DNA from: Oasisia sp. SBJ-2009
Lineage: Eukaryota > Annelida > Polychaeta > Sabellida > Siboglinidae
Length of the DNA stretch: 64,000 nucleotides
Direction: 5' to 3'
NCBI GenBank assembly: GCA_964017155.1
Contig: OZ024861.1
Coordinates: 16,176,283-16,240,282 of the forward strand
Shown: positions 47,339-60,904 of the stretch, in pieces
How positions within the stretch are numbered: the stretch's first letter is position 1
Layout of the letters: each line of letters begins with the position of its first letter
The notes under the pieces: model-generated
The model's database searches: none
Told to the model about the DNA's origin: nothing
The model's input: only the letters and a program-made list of their open reading frames with translations
Program-made: the position numbers and the translations under genes

Positions 47339-49599
47339 AGCGTACTGTGAATGAGAACAAGAATATGAATATTCTGTTCCATTTCCGACAAGAATTAGGC
47401 ACTTGCGCAGAATGCAAGCCAACCTCAATTGCTCCTATGTTTGAAACTTCATTACGAGAGGCGCGGGTAGGGTAGTGTAGTGGTTTTAATACGCGCGGAC
47501 GCAGCAGGCCTGATATATTTGGTCTAAAACTCAATGGAGAGAGTCTGACATTGTTGAATCTAATCGGTGTTATACCCCACGCACATTGACTTGCATCGTG
47601 CATACAAAGTACCCGAATGTCGCACTGGCCGTCGTACCATAACACAACTGTAGTCCTATGTGTGTGTACCTTATTGCGAAATAGGCTAGCGCAAGTAAAA
47701 CATTGAAAGAACGAAGTACAAGTGGAATAAAGCGCCTCCCCCCCCCCCCAGTTTGCTTAGATCAAAGGCGTCGCCATCTTGAAATTTGACGTCGCCGGGA
47801 ACGAAAATGGCGCGTCTGCCGTATCGTCGTGACGTCACGGTATTGTTGTGGCGCGTCTTCCGGTTTGCCGCCATTACTGTTTCGCGCAGCCGAATGCTGG
47901 CGACAGATGCCAGTTTCTTTAGTGTAATCTCGACCGCATCGCGGTGGGATTTGCGTCTTTGACGCCAGTGGGGTGAAGGAATGTGGGCATATGTAAGCAT
48001 TGAGCCTGCTGTTTTCAATTTTGTTAGAAACCGTGCACATTGTAACGCTGGTTTATTGTTTTTTCTCAGGTGTCTGCGCCCGGTGAAGATACAGCGACAC
48101 GTGGCCGACGACTTCTGGCAGCATTACTGACCGACCAGGCCCGATGATGTGAAGATTGGCGACGCGGAACAGTCATTCGACAGTGGGTGACGCGTTGTTT
48201 TATCAAGTTATTTTATTTATATAACCTGTTGAGTGAGGTAGATGATAATGTAGGCCGATCACTGGGAGAATCAAATCAATGATAGCATGACATCGATACA
48301 TGTATCACAGCTAGTGCGAGTTGACATTAGTTTTGATGTTGCAGTTCTCACAATCGAAACGTTTTACTCAGACGATTGATCGAGCTATTTTTCACGCTAT
48401 ATGATGTGTTTCAAGATACACAATGTCAAAATATGATGCAAAATAATGCACATGAAACGAGACTTGTGTAAGAGGTCGAGATCGCACCGCGGAAAGTATC
48501 TTAACACTGATATGCATAAGCACCATTCGCGCGGCCAATGCCACACACATTATCGCATGTACACATACACCCACTCAATACAGTTGAGTAGATGATTCTT
48601 TGACCGTCATGACAGCAAGCACAACGCATTCATCTCGACTGGAAACAGCATACTTAGGAATCAGCATGCAAAGGCAACCTATACAAGTGCCTCTTTCTTT
48701 GCAATAGTGTAACTCAAGGGTTCGCATTTGACATGTTTTCCTTGAACTTCCTTGAAAGACAAGTGTAGAGATCATTCGATGTTTTGAGACCCATATTTAT
48801 TGCAGTCACACATATCTCGGCACGCGGATTTGTATCTAGGTAGTGACGGAGTTCGAATGCATATGTTGATACATTGCCTTGGAAACAATATCATATGCTA
48901 CAGTGATCAGTGCCAACAGGCCAGCTCTTTGGCCATGTCATGAGCGCTATGCCGACAAACAGGTAACGCCAAAGGCTAGACATAACAGCGATGGCGAAGA
49001 GCCATACGAGAAAACAAAGGTTGTTCCAAACTACCCAGATAACTACGAAATGATATACTAGACATGCGTGGGGTTCATCACTACTCGCGCGTCGCATTCT
49101 CAGAGGGTCTGTGTCGCTCACACGTCGGTCTCAAATAGGACGACCTGAAACCAAAGAGCAAACATGTCGCAAGTTCAATATGAAAACGAAACCACAAAGC
49201 AGCTAACAGGCAATGGTCGCATCATATAATCATTGATGTTGAGCTAGCTACATACATTGTACGTCCTACAAAGCGTATTACACTACAGAGTAAATCTAGA
49301 CTGTATGCGAACGAACGTCTTTTATCGCATGGAATGGCATATAATGCTTCAGATACATCTTTGCGCAGCCTGCATACAGCCCTCATGGCGTCGCCGTTAA
49401 CACGTTTTAGAGTTCCAGATCGCAGAGAGTAGATTGCCAACACAATAAAGGGAACTTCTGTCGTTGAGTGTAGTAGTTTGAAGCTCAGCAGTACGAATGT
49501 TAAATTAGATACTGTCCAAACGTCTATTTGCCTAGGCATAGGTGGAAAGCTGCTTGAGACTTTGAGACAACTCATCGAAGAGTGGTATGCACCATATAC
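47339..49599. repeat. Unit 22, B
   Basis: 2261 bp with a poly-C of 12. Last unit with GCATACAAAGT and GAAGTACAAG. Private changes: GTGGAATAAAG near 47725 and GATGTGTTTC near 48404. Confidence 0.95.
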
Positions 49600-51859
49600 A
49601 GCGTACTGTGAATGAGAACAAGAATATGAATATTCTGTTCCATTTCCGACAAGAATTAGGCACTTGCGCAGAATGCAAGCCAACCTCAATTGCTCCTATG
49701 TTTGAAACTTCATTACGAGAGGCGCGGGTAGGGTAGTGTAGTGGTTTTAATACGCGCGGACGCAGCAGGCCTGATATATTTGGTCTAAAACTCAATGGAG
49801 AGAGTCTGACATTGTTGAATCTAATCGGTGTTATACCCCACGCACATTGACTTGCATCGTGCATAAAAAGTACCCGAATGTCGCACTGGCCGTCGTACCA
49901 TAACACAACTGTAGTCCTATGTGTGTGTACCTTATTGCGAAATAGGCTAGCGCAAGTAAAACATTGAAAGAACGAAGTAAAAGTGGAAGAAAGCGCCTCC
50001 CCCCCCCCCAGTTTGCTTAGATCAAAGGCGTCGCCATCTTGAAATTTGACGTCGCCGGGAACGAAAATGGCGCGTCTGCCGTATCGTCGTGACGTCACGG
50101 TATTGTTGTGGCGCATCTTCCGGTTTGCCGCCATTACTGTTTCGCGCAGCCGAATGCTGGCGACAGATGCCAGTTTCTTTAGTGTAATCTCGACCGCATC
50201 GCGGTGGGATTTGCGTCTTTGACGCCAGTGGGGTGAAGGAATGTGGGCATATGTAAGCATTGAGCCTGCTGTTTTCAATTTTGTTAGAAACCGTGCACAT
50301 TGTAACGCTGGTTTATTGTTTTTTCTCAGGTGTCTGCGCCCGGTGAAGATACAGCGACACGTGGCCGACGACTTCTGGCAGCATTACTGACCGACCAGGC
50401 CCGATGATGTGAAGATTGGCGACGCGGAACAGTCATTCGACAGTGGGTGACGCGTTGTTTTATCAAGTTATTTTATTTATATAACCTGTTGAGTGAGGTA
50501 GATGATAATGTAGGCCGATCACTGGGAGAATCAAATCAATGATAGCATGACATCGATACATGTATCACAGCTAGTGCGAGTTGACATTAGTTTTGATGTT
50601 GCAGTTCTCACAATCGAAACGTTTTACTCAGACGATTGATCGAGTTATTTTTCACGCTATATGATGTATTTCAAGATACACAATGTCAAAATATGATGCA
50701 AAATAATGCACATGAAACGAGACTTGTGTAAGAGGTCGAGATCGCACCGCGGAAAGTATCTTAACACTGATATGCATAAGCACCATTCGCGCGGCCAATG
50801 CCACACACATTATCGCATGTACACATACACCCACTCAATACAGTTGAGTAGATGATTCTTTGACCGTCATGACAGCAAGCACAACGCATTCATCTCGACT
50901 GGAAACAGCATACTTAGGAATCAGCATGCAAAGGCAACCTATACAAGTGCCTCTTTCTTTGCAATAGTGTAACTCAAGGGTTCGCATTTGACATGTCTTC
51001 CTTGAACTTCCTTGAAAGACAAGTGTAGAGATCATTCGATGTTTTGAGACCCATATTTATTGCAGTCACACATATCTCGGCACGCGGATTTGTATCTAGG
51101 TAGTGACGGAGTTCGAATGCATATGTTGATACATTGCCTTGGAAACAATATCATATGCTACAGTGATCAGTGCCAACAGGCCAGCTCTTTGGCCATGTCA
51201 TGAGCGCTATGCCGACAAACAGGTAACGCCAAAGGCTAGACATAACAGCGATGGCGAAGAGCCATACGAGAAAACAAAGGTTGTTCCAAACTACCCAGAT
51301 AACTACGAAATGATATACTAGACATGCGTGGGGTTCATCACTACTCGCGCGTCGCATTCTCAGAGGGTCTGTGTCGCTCACACGTCGGTCTCAAATAGGA
51401 CGACCTGAAACCAAAGAGCAAACATGTCGCAAGTTCAATATGAAAACGAAACCACAAAGCAGCTAACAGGCAATGGTCGCATCATATAATCATTGATGTT
51501 GAGCTAGCTACATACATTGTACGTCCTACAAAGCGTATTACACTACAGAGTAAATCTAGACTGTATGCGAACGAACGTCTTTTATCGCATGGAATGGCAT
51601 ATAATGCTTCAGATACATCTTTGCGCAGCCTGCATACAGCCCTCATGGCGTCGCCGTTAACACGTTTTAGAGTTCCAGATCGCAGAGAGTAGATTGCCAA
51701 CACAATAAAGGGAACTTCTGTCGTTGAGTGTAGTAGTTTGAAGCTCAGCAGTACGAATGTTAAATTAGATACTGTCCAAACGTCTATTTGCCTAGGCATA
51801 GGTGGAAAGCTGCTTGAGACTTTGAGACAACTCATCGAAGAGTGGTATGCACCATATAC
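49600..51859. repeat. Unit 23, B
   Basis: 2260 bp with a poly-C of 11. It carries GATCGAGTTATT (T at 50645), shared with units 24, 26 and 27. Private change: GGCGCATCTTCC near 50111. Confidence 0.95.
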
Positions 51860-54122
51860 AGCGTACTGTGAATGAGAACAAGAATATGAATATTCTGTTC
51901 CATTACCGACAAGAATTAGGCACTTGCGCAGAATGCAAGCCAACCTCAATTGCTCCTATGTTTGAAACTTCATTACGAGAGGCGCGGGTAGGGTAGTGTA
52001 GTGGTTTTAATACGCGCGGACGCAGCAGGCCTGATATATTTGGTCTAAAACTCAATGGAGAGAGTCTGACATTGTTGAATCTAATCGGTGTTATACCCCA
52101 CGCACATTGACTTGCATCGTGCATAAAAAGTACCCGAATGTCGCACTGGCCGTCGTACCATAACACAACTGTAGTCCTATGTGTGTGTACCTTATTGCGA
52201 AATAGGCTAGCGCAAGTAAAACATTGAAAGAACGAAGTAAAAGTGGAAGAAAGCGCCTCCCCCCCCCCCCCCAGTTTGCTTAGATCAAAGGCGTCGCCAT
52301 CTTGAAATTTGACGTCGCCGGGAACGAAAATGGCGCGTCTGCCGTATCGTCGTGACGTCACGGTATTGTTGTGGCGCGTCTTCCGGTTTGCCGCCATTAC
52401 TGTTTCGCGCAGCCGAATGCTGGCGACAGATGCCAGTTTCTTTAGTGTAATCTCGACCGCATCGCGGTGGGATTTGCGTCTTTGACGCCAGTGGGGTGAA
52501 GGAATGTGGGCATATGTAAGCATTGAGCCTGCTGTTTTCAATTTTGTTAGAAACCGTGCACATTGTAACGCTGGTTTATTGTTTTTTCTCAGGTGTCTGC
52601 GCCCGGTGAAGATACAGCGACACGTGGCCGACGACTTCTGGCAGCATTACTGACCGACCAGGCCCGATGATGTGAAGATTGGCGACGCGGAACAGTCATT
52701 CGACAGTGGGTGACGCGTTGTTTTATCAAGTTATTTTATTTATATAACCTGTTGAGTGAGGTAGATGATAATGTAGGCCGATCACTGGGAGAATCAAATC
52801 AATGATAGCATGACATCGATACATGTATCACAGCTAGTGCGAGTTGACATTAGTTTTGATGTTGCAGTTCTCACAATCGAAACGTTTTACTCAGACGATT
52901 GATCGAGTTATTTTTCACGCTATATGATGTATTTCAAGATACACAATGTCAAAATATGATGCAAAATAATGCACATGAAACGAGACTTGTGTAAGAGGTC
53001 GAGATCGCACCGCGGAAAGTATCTTAACACTGATATGCATAAGCACCATTCGCGCGGCCAATGCCACACACATTATCGCATGTACACATACACCCACTCA
53101 ATACAGTTGAGTAGATGATTCTTTGACCGTCATGACAGCAAGCACAACGCATTCATCTCGACTGGAAACAGCATACTTAGGAATCAGCATGCAAAGGCAA
53201 CCTATACAAGTGCCTCTTTCTTTGCAATAGTGTAACTCAAGGGTTCGCATTTGACATGTCTTCCTTGAACTTCCTTGAAAGACAAGTGTAGAGATCATTC
53301 GATGTTTTGAGACCCATATTTATTGCAGTCACACATATCTCGGCACGCGGATTTGTATCTAGGTAGTGACGGAGTTCGAATGCATATGTTGATACATTGC
53401 CTTGGAAACAATATCATATGCTACAGTGATCAGTGCCAACAGGCCAGCTCTTTGGCCATGTCATGAGCGCTATGCCGACAAACAGGTAACGCCAAAGGCT
53501 AGACATAACAGCGATGGCGAAGAGCCATACGAGAAAACAAAGGTTGTTCCAAACTACCCAGATAACTACGAAATGATATACTAGACATGCGTGGGGTTCA
53601 TCACTACTCGCGCGTCGCATTCTCAGAGGGTCTGTGTCGCTCACACGTCGGTCTCAAATAGGACGACCTGAAACCAAAGAGCAAACATGTCGCAAGTTCA
53701 ATATGAAAACGAAACCACAAAGCAGCTAACAGGCAATGGTCGCATCATATAATCATTGATGTTGAGCTAGCTACATACATTGTACGTCCTACAAAGCGTA
53801 TTACACTACAGAGTAAATCTAGACTGTATGCGAACGAACGTCTTTTATCGCATGGAATGGCATATAATGCTTCAGATACATCTTTGCGCAGCCTGCATAC
53901 AGCCCTCATGGCGTCGCCGTTAACACGTTTTAGAGTTCCAGATCGCAGAGAGTAGATTGCCAACACAATAAAGGGAACTTCTGTCGTTGAGTGTAGTAGT
54001 TTGAAGCTCAGCAGTACGAATGTTAAATTAGATACTGTCCAAACGTCTATTTGCCTAGGCATAGGTGGAAAGCTGCTTGAGACTTTGAGACAACTCATCG
54101 AAGAGTGGTATGCACCATATAC
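51860..54122. repeat. Unit 24, B
   Basis: 2263 bp with a poly-C of 14. It carries GATCGAGTTATT (T at 52908). Private change: TCCATTACCG near 51903. Confidence 0.95.
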
Positions 54123-56386
54123 AGCGTACTGTGAATGAGAACAAGAATATGAATATTCTGTTCCATTTCCGACAAGAATTAGGCACTTGCGCAGAATGCA
54201 AGCCAACCTCAATTGCTCCTATGTTTGAAACTTCATTACGAGAGGCGCGGGTAGGGTAGTGTAGTGGTTTTAATACGCGCGGACGCAGCAGGCCTGATAT
54301 ATTTGGTCTAAAACTCAATGGAGAGAGTGTGACATTGTTGAATCTAATCGGTGTTATACCCCACGCACATTGACTTGCATCGTGCATAAAAAGTACCCGA
54401 ATGTCGCACTGGCCGTCGTACCATAACACAACTGTAGTCCTATGTGTGTGTACCTTATTGCGAAATAGGCTAGCGCAAGTAAAACATTGAAAGAACGAAG
54501 TAAAAGTGGAAGAAAGCGCCTCCCCCCCCCCCCCACAGTTTGCTTAGATCAAAGGCGTCGCCATCTTGAAATTTGACGTCGCCGGGAACGAAAATGGCGC
54601 GTCTGCCGTATCGTCGTGACGTCACGGTATTGTTGTGGCGCGTCTTCCGGTTTGCCGCCATTACTGTTTCGCGCAGCCGAATGCTGGCGACAGATGCCAG
54701 TTTCTTTAGTGTAATCTCGACCGCATCGCGGTGGGATTTGCGTCTTTGACACCAGTGGGGTGAAGGAATGTGGGCATATGTAAGCATTGAGCCTGCTGTT
54801 TTCAATTTTGTTAGAAACCGTGCACATTGTAACGCTGGTTTATTGTTTTTTCTCAGGTGTCTGCGCCCGGTGAAGATACAGCGACACGTGGCCGACGACT
54901 TCTGGCAGCATTACTGACCGACCAGGCCCGATGATGTGAAGATTGGCGACGCGGAACAGTCATTCGACAGTGGGTGACGCGTTGTTTTATCAAGTTATTT
55001 TATTTATATAACCTGTTGAGTGAGGTAGATGATAATGTAGGCCGATCACTGGGAGAATCAAATCAATGATAGCATGACATCGATACATGTATCACAGCTA
55101 GTGCGAGTTGACATTAGTTTTGATGTTGCAGTTCTCACAATCGAAACGTTTTACTCAGACGATTGATCGAGCTATTTTTCACGCTATATGATGTATTTCA
55201 AGATACACAATGTCAAAATATGATGCAAAATAATGCACATGAAACGAGACTTGTGTAAGAGGTCGAGATCGCACCGCGGAAAGTATCTTAACACTGATAT
55301 GCATAAGCACCATTCGCGCGGCCAATGCCACACACATTATCGCATGTACACATACACCCACTCAATACAGTTGAGTAGATGATTCTTTGACCGTCATGAC
55401 AGCAAGCACAACGCATTCATCTCGACTGGAAACAGCATACTTAGGAATCAGCATGCAAAGGCAACCTATACAAGTGCCTCTTTCTTTGCAATAGTGTAAC
55501 TCAAGGGTTCGCATTTGACATGTTTTCCTTGAACTTCCTTGAAAGACAAGTGTAGAGATCATTCGATGTTTTGAGACCCATATTTATTGCAGTCACACAT
55601 ATCTCGGCACGCGGATTTGTATCTAGGTAGTGACGGAGTTCGAATGCATATGTTGATACATTGCCTTGGAAACAATATCATATGCTACAGTGATCAGTGC
55701 CAACAGGCCAGCTCTTTGGCCATGTCATGAGCGCTATGCCGACAAACAGGTAACGCCAAAGGCTAGACATAACAGCGATGGCGAAGAGCCATACGAGAAA
55801 ACAAAGGTTGTTCCAAACTACCCAGATAACTACGAAATGATATACTAGACATGTGTGGGGTTCATCACTACTCGCGCGTCACATTCTCAGAGGGTCTGTG
55901 TCGCTCACACGTCGGTCTCAAATAGGACGACCTGAAACCAAAGAGCAAACATGTCGCAAGTTCAATATGAAAACGAAACCACAAAGCAGCTAACAGGCAA
56001 TGGTCGCATCATATAATCATTGATGTTGAGCTAGCTACATACATTGTACGTCCTACAAAGCGTATTACACTACAGAGTAAATCTAGACTGTATGCGAACG
56101 AACGTCTTTTATCGCATGGAATGGCATATAATGCTTCAGATACATCTTTGCGCAGCCTGCATACAGCCCTCATGGCGTCGCCGTTAACACGTTTTAGAGT
56201 TCCAGATCGCAGAGAGTAGATTGCCAACACAATAAAGGGAACTTCTGTCGTTGAGTGTAGTAGTTTGAAGCTCAGCAGTACGAATGTTAAATTAGATACT
56301 GTCCAAACGTCTATTTGCCTAGGCATAGGTGGAAAGCTGCTTGAGACTTTGAGACAACTCATCGAAGAGTGGTATGCACCATATAC
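54123..56386. repeat. Unit 25, B
   Basis: 2264 bp with 13 C followed by an inserted AC. It shares GAGAGTGTGAC with unit 27, the AC insertion with unit 28, ATGTTTTCC with units 18-22 and GACACCAGTGG with unit 13, which makes it a mosaic. Confidence 0.95.
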
Positions 56387-58646
56387 AGCGTACTGTGAAT
56401 GAGAACAAGAATATGAATATTCTGTTCCATTTCCGACAAGAATTAGGCACTTGCGCAGAATGCAAGCCAACCTCAATTGCTCCTATGTTTGAAACTTCAT
56501 TACGAGAGGCGCGGGTAGGGTAGTGTAGTGGTTTTAATACGCGCGGACGCAGCAGGCCTGATATATTTGGTCTAAAACTCAATGGAGAGAGTCTGACATT
56601 GTTGAATCTAATCGGTGTTATACCCCACGCACATTGACTTGCATCGTGCATAAAAAGTACCCGAATGTCGCACTGGCCGTCGTACCATAACACAACTGTA
56701 GTCCTATGTGTGTGTACCTTATTGCGAAATAGGCTAGCGCAAGTAAAACATTGAAAGAACGAAGTAAAAGTGGAAGAAAGCGCCTCCCCCCCCCCCAGTT
56801 TGCTTAGATCAAAGGCGTCGCCATCTTGAAATTTGACGTCGCCGGGAACGAAAATGGCGCGTCTGCCGTATCGTCGTGACGTCACGGTATTGTTGTGGCG
56901 CGTCTTCCGGTTTGCCGCCATTACTGTTTCGCGCAGCCGAATGCTGGCGACAGATGCCAGTTTCTTTAGTGTAATCTCGACCGCATCGCGGTGGGATTTG
57001 CGTCTTTGACGCCAGTGGGGTGAAGGAATGTGGGCATATGTAAGCATTGAGCCTGCTGTTTTCAATTTTGTTAGAAACCGTGCACATTGTAACGCTGGTT
57101 TATTGTTTTTTCTCAGGTGTCTGCGCCCGGTGAAGATACAGCGACACGTGGCCGACGACTTCTGGCAGCATTACTGACCGACCAGGCCCGATGATGTGAA
57201 GATTGGCGACGCGGAACAGTCATTCGACAGTGGGTGACGCGTTGTTTTATCAAGTTATTTTATTTATATAACCTGTTGAGTGAGGTAGATGATAATGTAG
57301 GCCGATCACTGGGAGAATCAAATCAATGATAGCATGACATCGATACATGTATCACAGCTAGTGCGAGTTGACATTAGTTTTGATGTTGCAGTTCTCACAA
57401 TCGAAACGTTTTACTCAGACGATTGATCGAGTTATTTTTCACGCTATATGATGTATTTCAAGATACACAATGTCAAAATATGATGCAAAATAATGCACAT
57501 GAAACGAGACTTGTGTAAGAGGTCGAGATCGCACCGCGGAAAGTATCTTAACACTGATATGCATAAGCACCATTCGCGCGGCCAATGCCACACACATTAT
57601 CGCATGTACACATACACCCACTCAATACAGTTGAGTAGATGATTCTTTGACCGTCATGACAGCAAGCACAACGCATTCATCTCGACTGGAAACAGCATAC
57701 TTAGGAATCAGCATGCAAAGGCAACCTATACAAGTGCCTCTTTCTTTGCAATAGTGTAACTCAAGGGTTCGCATTTGACATGTCTTCCTTGAACTTCCTT
57801 GAAAGACAAGTGTAGAGATCATTCGATGTTTTGAGACCCATATTTATTGCAGTCACACATATCTCGGCACGCGGATTTGTATCTAGGTAGTGACGGAGTT
57901 CGAATGCATATGTTGATACATTGCCTTGGAAACAATATCATATGCTACAGTGATCAGTGCCAACAGGCCAGCTCTTTGGCCATGTCATGAGCGCTATGCC
58001 GACAAACAGGTAACGCCAAAGGCTAGACATAACAGCGATGGCGAAGAGCCATACGAGAAAACAAAGGTTGTTCCAAACTACCCAGATAACTACGAAATGA
58101 TATACTAGACATGCGTGGGGTTCATCACTACTCGCGCGTCGCATTCTCAGAGGGTCTGTGTCGCTCACACGTCGGTCTCAAATAGGACGACCTGAAACCA
58201 AAGAGCAAACATGTCGCAAGTTCAATATGAAAACGAAACCACAAAGCAGCTAACAGGCAATGGTCGCATCATATAATCATTGATGTTGAGCTAGCTACAT
58301 ACATTGTACGTCCTACAAAGCGTATTACACTACAGAGTAAATCTAGACTGTATGCGAACGAACGTCTTTTATCGCATGGAATGGCATATAATGCTTCAGA
58401 TACATCTTTGCGCAGCCTGCATACAGCCCTCATGGCGTCGCCGTTAACACGTTTTAGAGTTCCAGATCGCAGAGAGTAGATTGCCAACACAATAAAGGGA
58501 ACTTCTGTCGTTGAGTGTAGTAGTTTGAAGCTCAGCAGTACGAATGTTAAATTAGATACTGTCCAAACGTCTATTTGCCTAGGCATAGGTGGAAAGCTGC
58601 TTGAGACTTTGAGACAACTCATCGAAGAGTGGTATGCACCATATAC
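56387..58646. repeat. Unit 26, B
   Basis: 2260 bp with a poly-C of 11. It carries GATCGAGTTATT (T at 57432), shared with units 23, 24 and 27. Confidence 0.95.
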
Positions 58647-60904
58647 AGCGTACTGTGAATGAGAACAAGAATATGAATATTCTGTTCCATTTCCGACAAG
58701 AATTAGGCACTTGCGCAGAATGCAAGCCAACCTCAATTGCTCCTATGTTTGAAACTTCATTACGAGAGGCGCGGGTAGGGTAGTGTAGTGGTTTTAATAC
58801 GCGCGGACGCAGCAGGCCTGATATATTTGGTCTAAAACTCAATGGAGAGAGTGTGACATTGTTGAATCTAATCGGTGTTATACCCCACGCACATTGACTT
58901 GCATCGTGCATAAAAAGTACCCGAATGTCGCACTGGCCGTCGTACCATAACACAACTGTAGTCCTATGTGTGTGTACCTTATTGCGAAATAGGCTAGCGC
59001 AAGTAAAACATTGAAAGAACGAAGTAAAAGTGGAAGAAAGCGCCTCCCCCCCCCAGTTTGCTTAGATCAAAGGCGTCGCCATCTTGAAATTTGACGTCGC
59101 CGGGAACGAAAATGGCGCGTCTGCCGTATCGTCGTGACGTCACGGTATTGTTGTGGCGCGTCTTCCGGTTTGCCGCCATTACTGTTTCGCGCAGCCGAAT
59201 GCTGGCGACAGATGCCAGTTTCTTTAGTGTAATCTCGACCGCATCGCGGTGGGATTTGCGTCTTTGACGCCAGTGGGGTGAAGGAATGTGGGCATATGTA
59301 AGCATTGAGCCTGCTGTTTTCAATTTTGTTAGAAACCGTTCACATTGTAACGCTGGTTTATTGTTTTTTCTCAGGTGTCTGCGCCCGGTGAAGATACAGC
59401 GACACGTGGCCGACGACTTCTGGCAGCATTACTGACCGACCAGGCCCGATGATGTGAAGATTGGCGACGCGGAACAGTCATTCGACAGTGGGTGACGCGT
59501 TGTTTTATCAAGTTATTTTATTTATATAACCTGTTGAGTGAGGTAGATGATAATGTAGGCCGATCACTGGGAGAATCAAATCAATGATAGCATGACATCG
59601 ATACATGTATCACAGCTAGTGCGAGTTGACATTAGTTTTGATGTTGCAGTTCTCACAATCGAAACGTTTTACTCAGACGATTGATCGAGTTATTTTTCAC
59701 GCTATATGATGTATTTCAAGATACACAATGTCAAAATATGATGCAAAATAATGCACATGAAACGAGACTTGTGTAAGAGGTCGAGATCGCACCGCGGAAA
59801 GTATCTTAACACTGATATGCATAAGAACCATTCGCGCGGCCAATGCCACACACATTATCGCATGTACACATACACCCACTCAATACAGTTGAGTAGATGA
59901 TTCTTTGACCGTCATGACAGCAAGCACAACGCATTCATCTCGACTGGAAACAGCATACTTAGGAATCAGCATGCAAAGGCAACCTATACAAGTGCCTCTT
60001 TCTTTGCAATAGTGTAACTCAAGGGTTCGCATTTGACATGTCTTCCTTGAACTTCCTTGAAAGACAAGTGTAGAGATCATTCGATGTTTTGAGACCCATA
60101 TTTATTGCAGTCACACATATCTCGGCACGCGGATTTGTATCTAGGTAGTGACGGAGTTCGAATGCATATGTTGATACATTGCCTTGGAAACAATATCATA
60201 TGCTACAGTGATCAGTGCCAACAGGCCAGCTCTTTGGCCATGTCATGAGCGCTATGCCGACAAACAGGTAACGCCAAAGGCTAGACATAACAGCGATGGC
60301 GAAGAGCCATACGAGAAAACAAAGGTTGTTCCAAACTACCCAGATAACTACGAAATGATATACTAGACATGCGTGGGGTTCATCACTACTCGCGCGTCGC
60401 ATTCTCAGAGGGTCTGTGTCGCTCACACGTCGGTCTCAAATAGGACGACCTGAAACCAAAGAGCAAACATGTCGCAAGTTCAATATGAAAACGAAACCAC
60501 AAAGCAGCTAACAGGCAATGGTCGCATCATATAATCATTGATGTTGAGCTAGCTACATACATTGTACGTCCTACAAAGCGTATTACACTACAGAGTAAAT
60601 CTAGACTGTATGCGAACGAACGTCTTTTATCGCATGGAATGGCATATAATGCTTCAGATACATCTTTGCGCAGCCTGCATACAGCCCTCATGGCGTCGCC
60701 GTTAACACGTTTTAGAGTTCCAGATCGCAGAGAGTAGATTGCCAACACAATAAAGGGAACTTCTGTCGTTGAGTGTAGTAGTTTGAAGCTCAGCAGTACG
60801 AATGTTAAATTAGATACTGTCCAAACGTCTATTTGCCTAGGCATAGGTGGAAAGCTGCTTGAGACTTTGAGACAACTCATCGAAGAGTGGTATGCACCAT
60901 ATAC
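58647..60904. repeat. Unit 27, B
   Basis: 2258 bp with a poly-C of 9. It carries both GAGAGTGTGAC (58853) and GATCGAGTTATT (59690). Private changes: ACCGTTCACATT near 59336 and AAGAACCATT near 59823. Confidence 0.95.
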
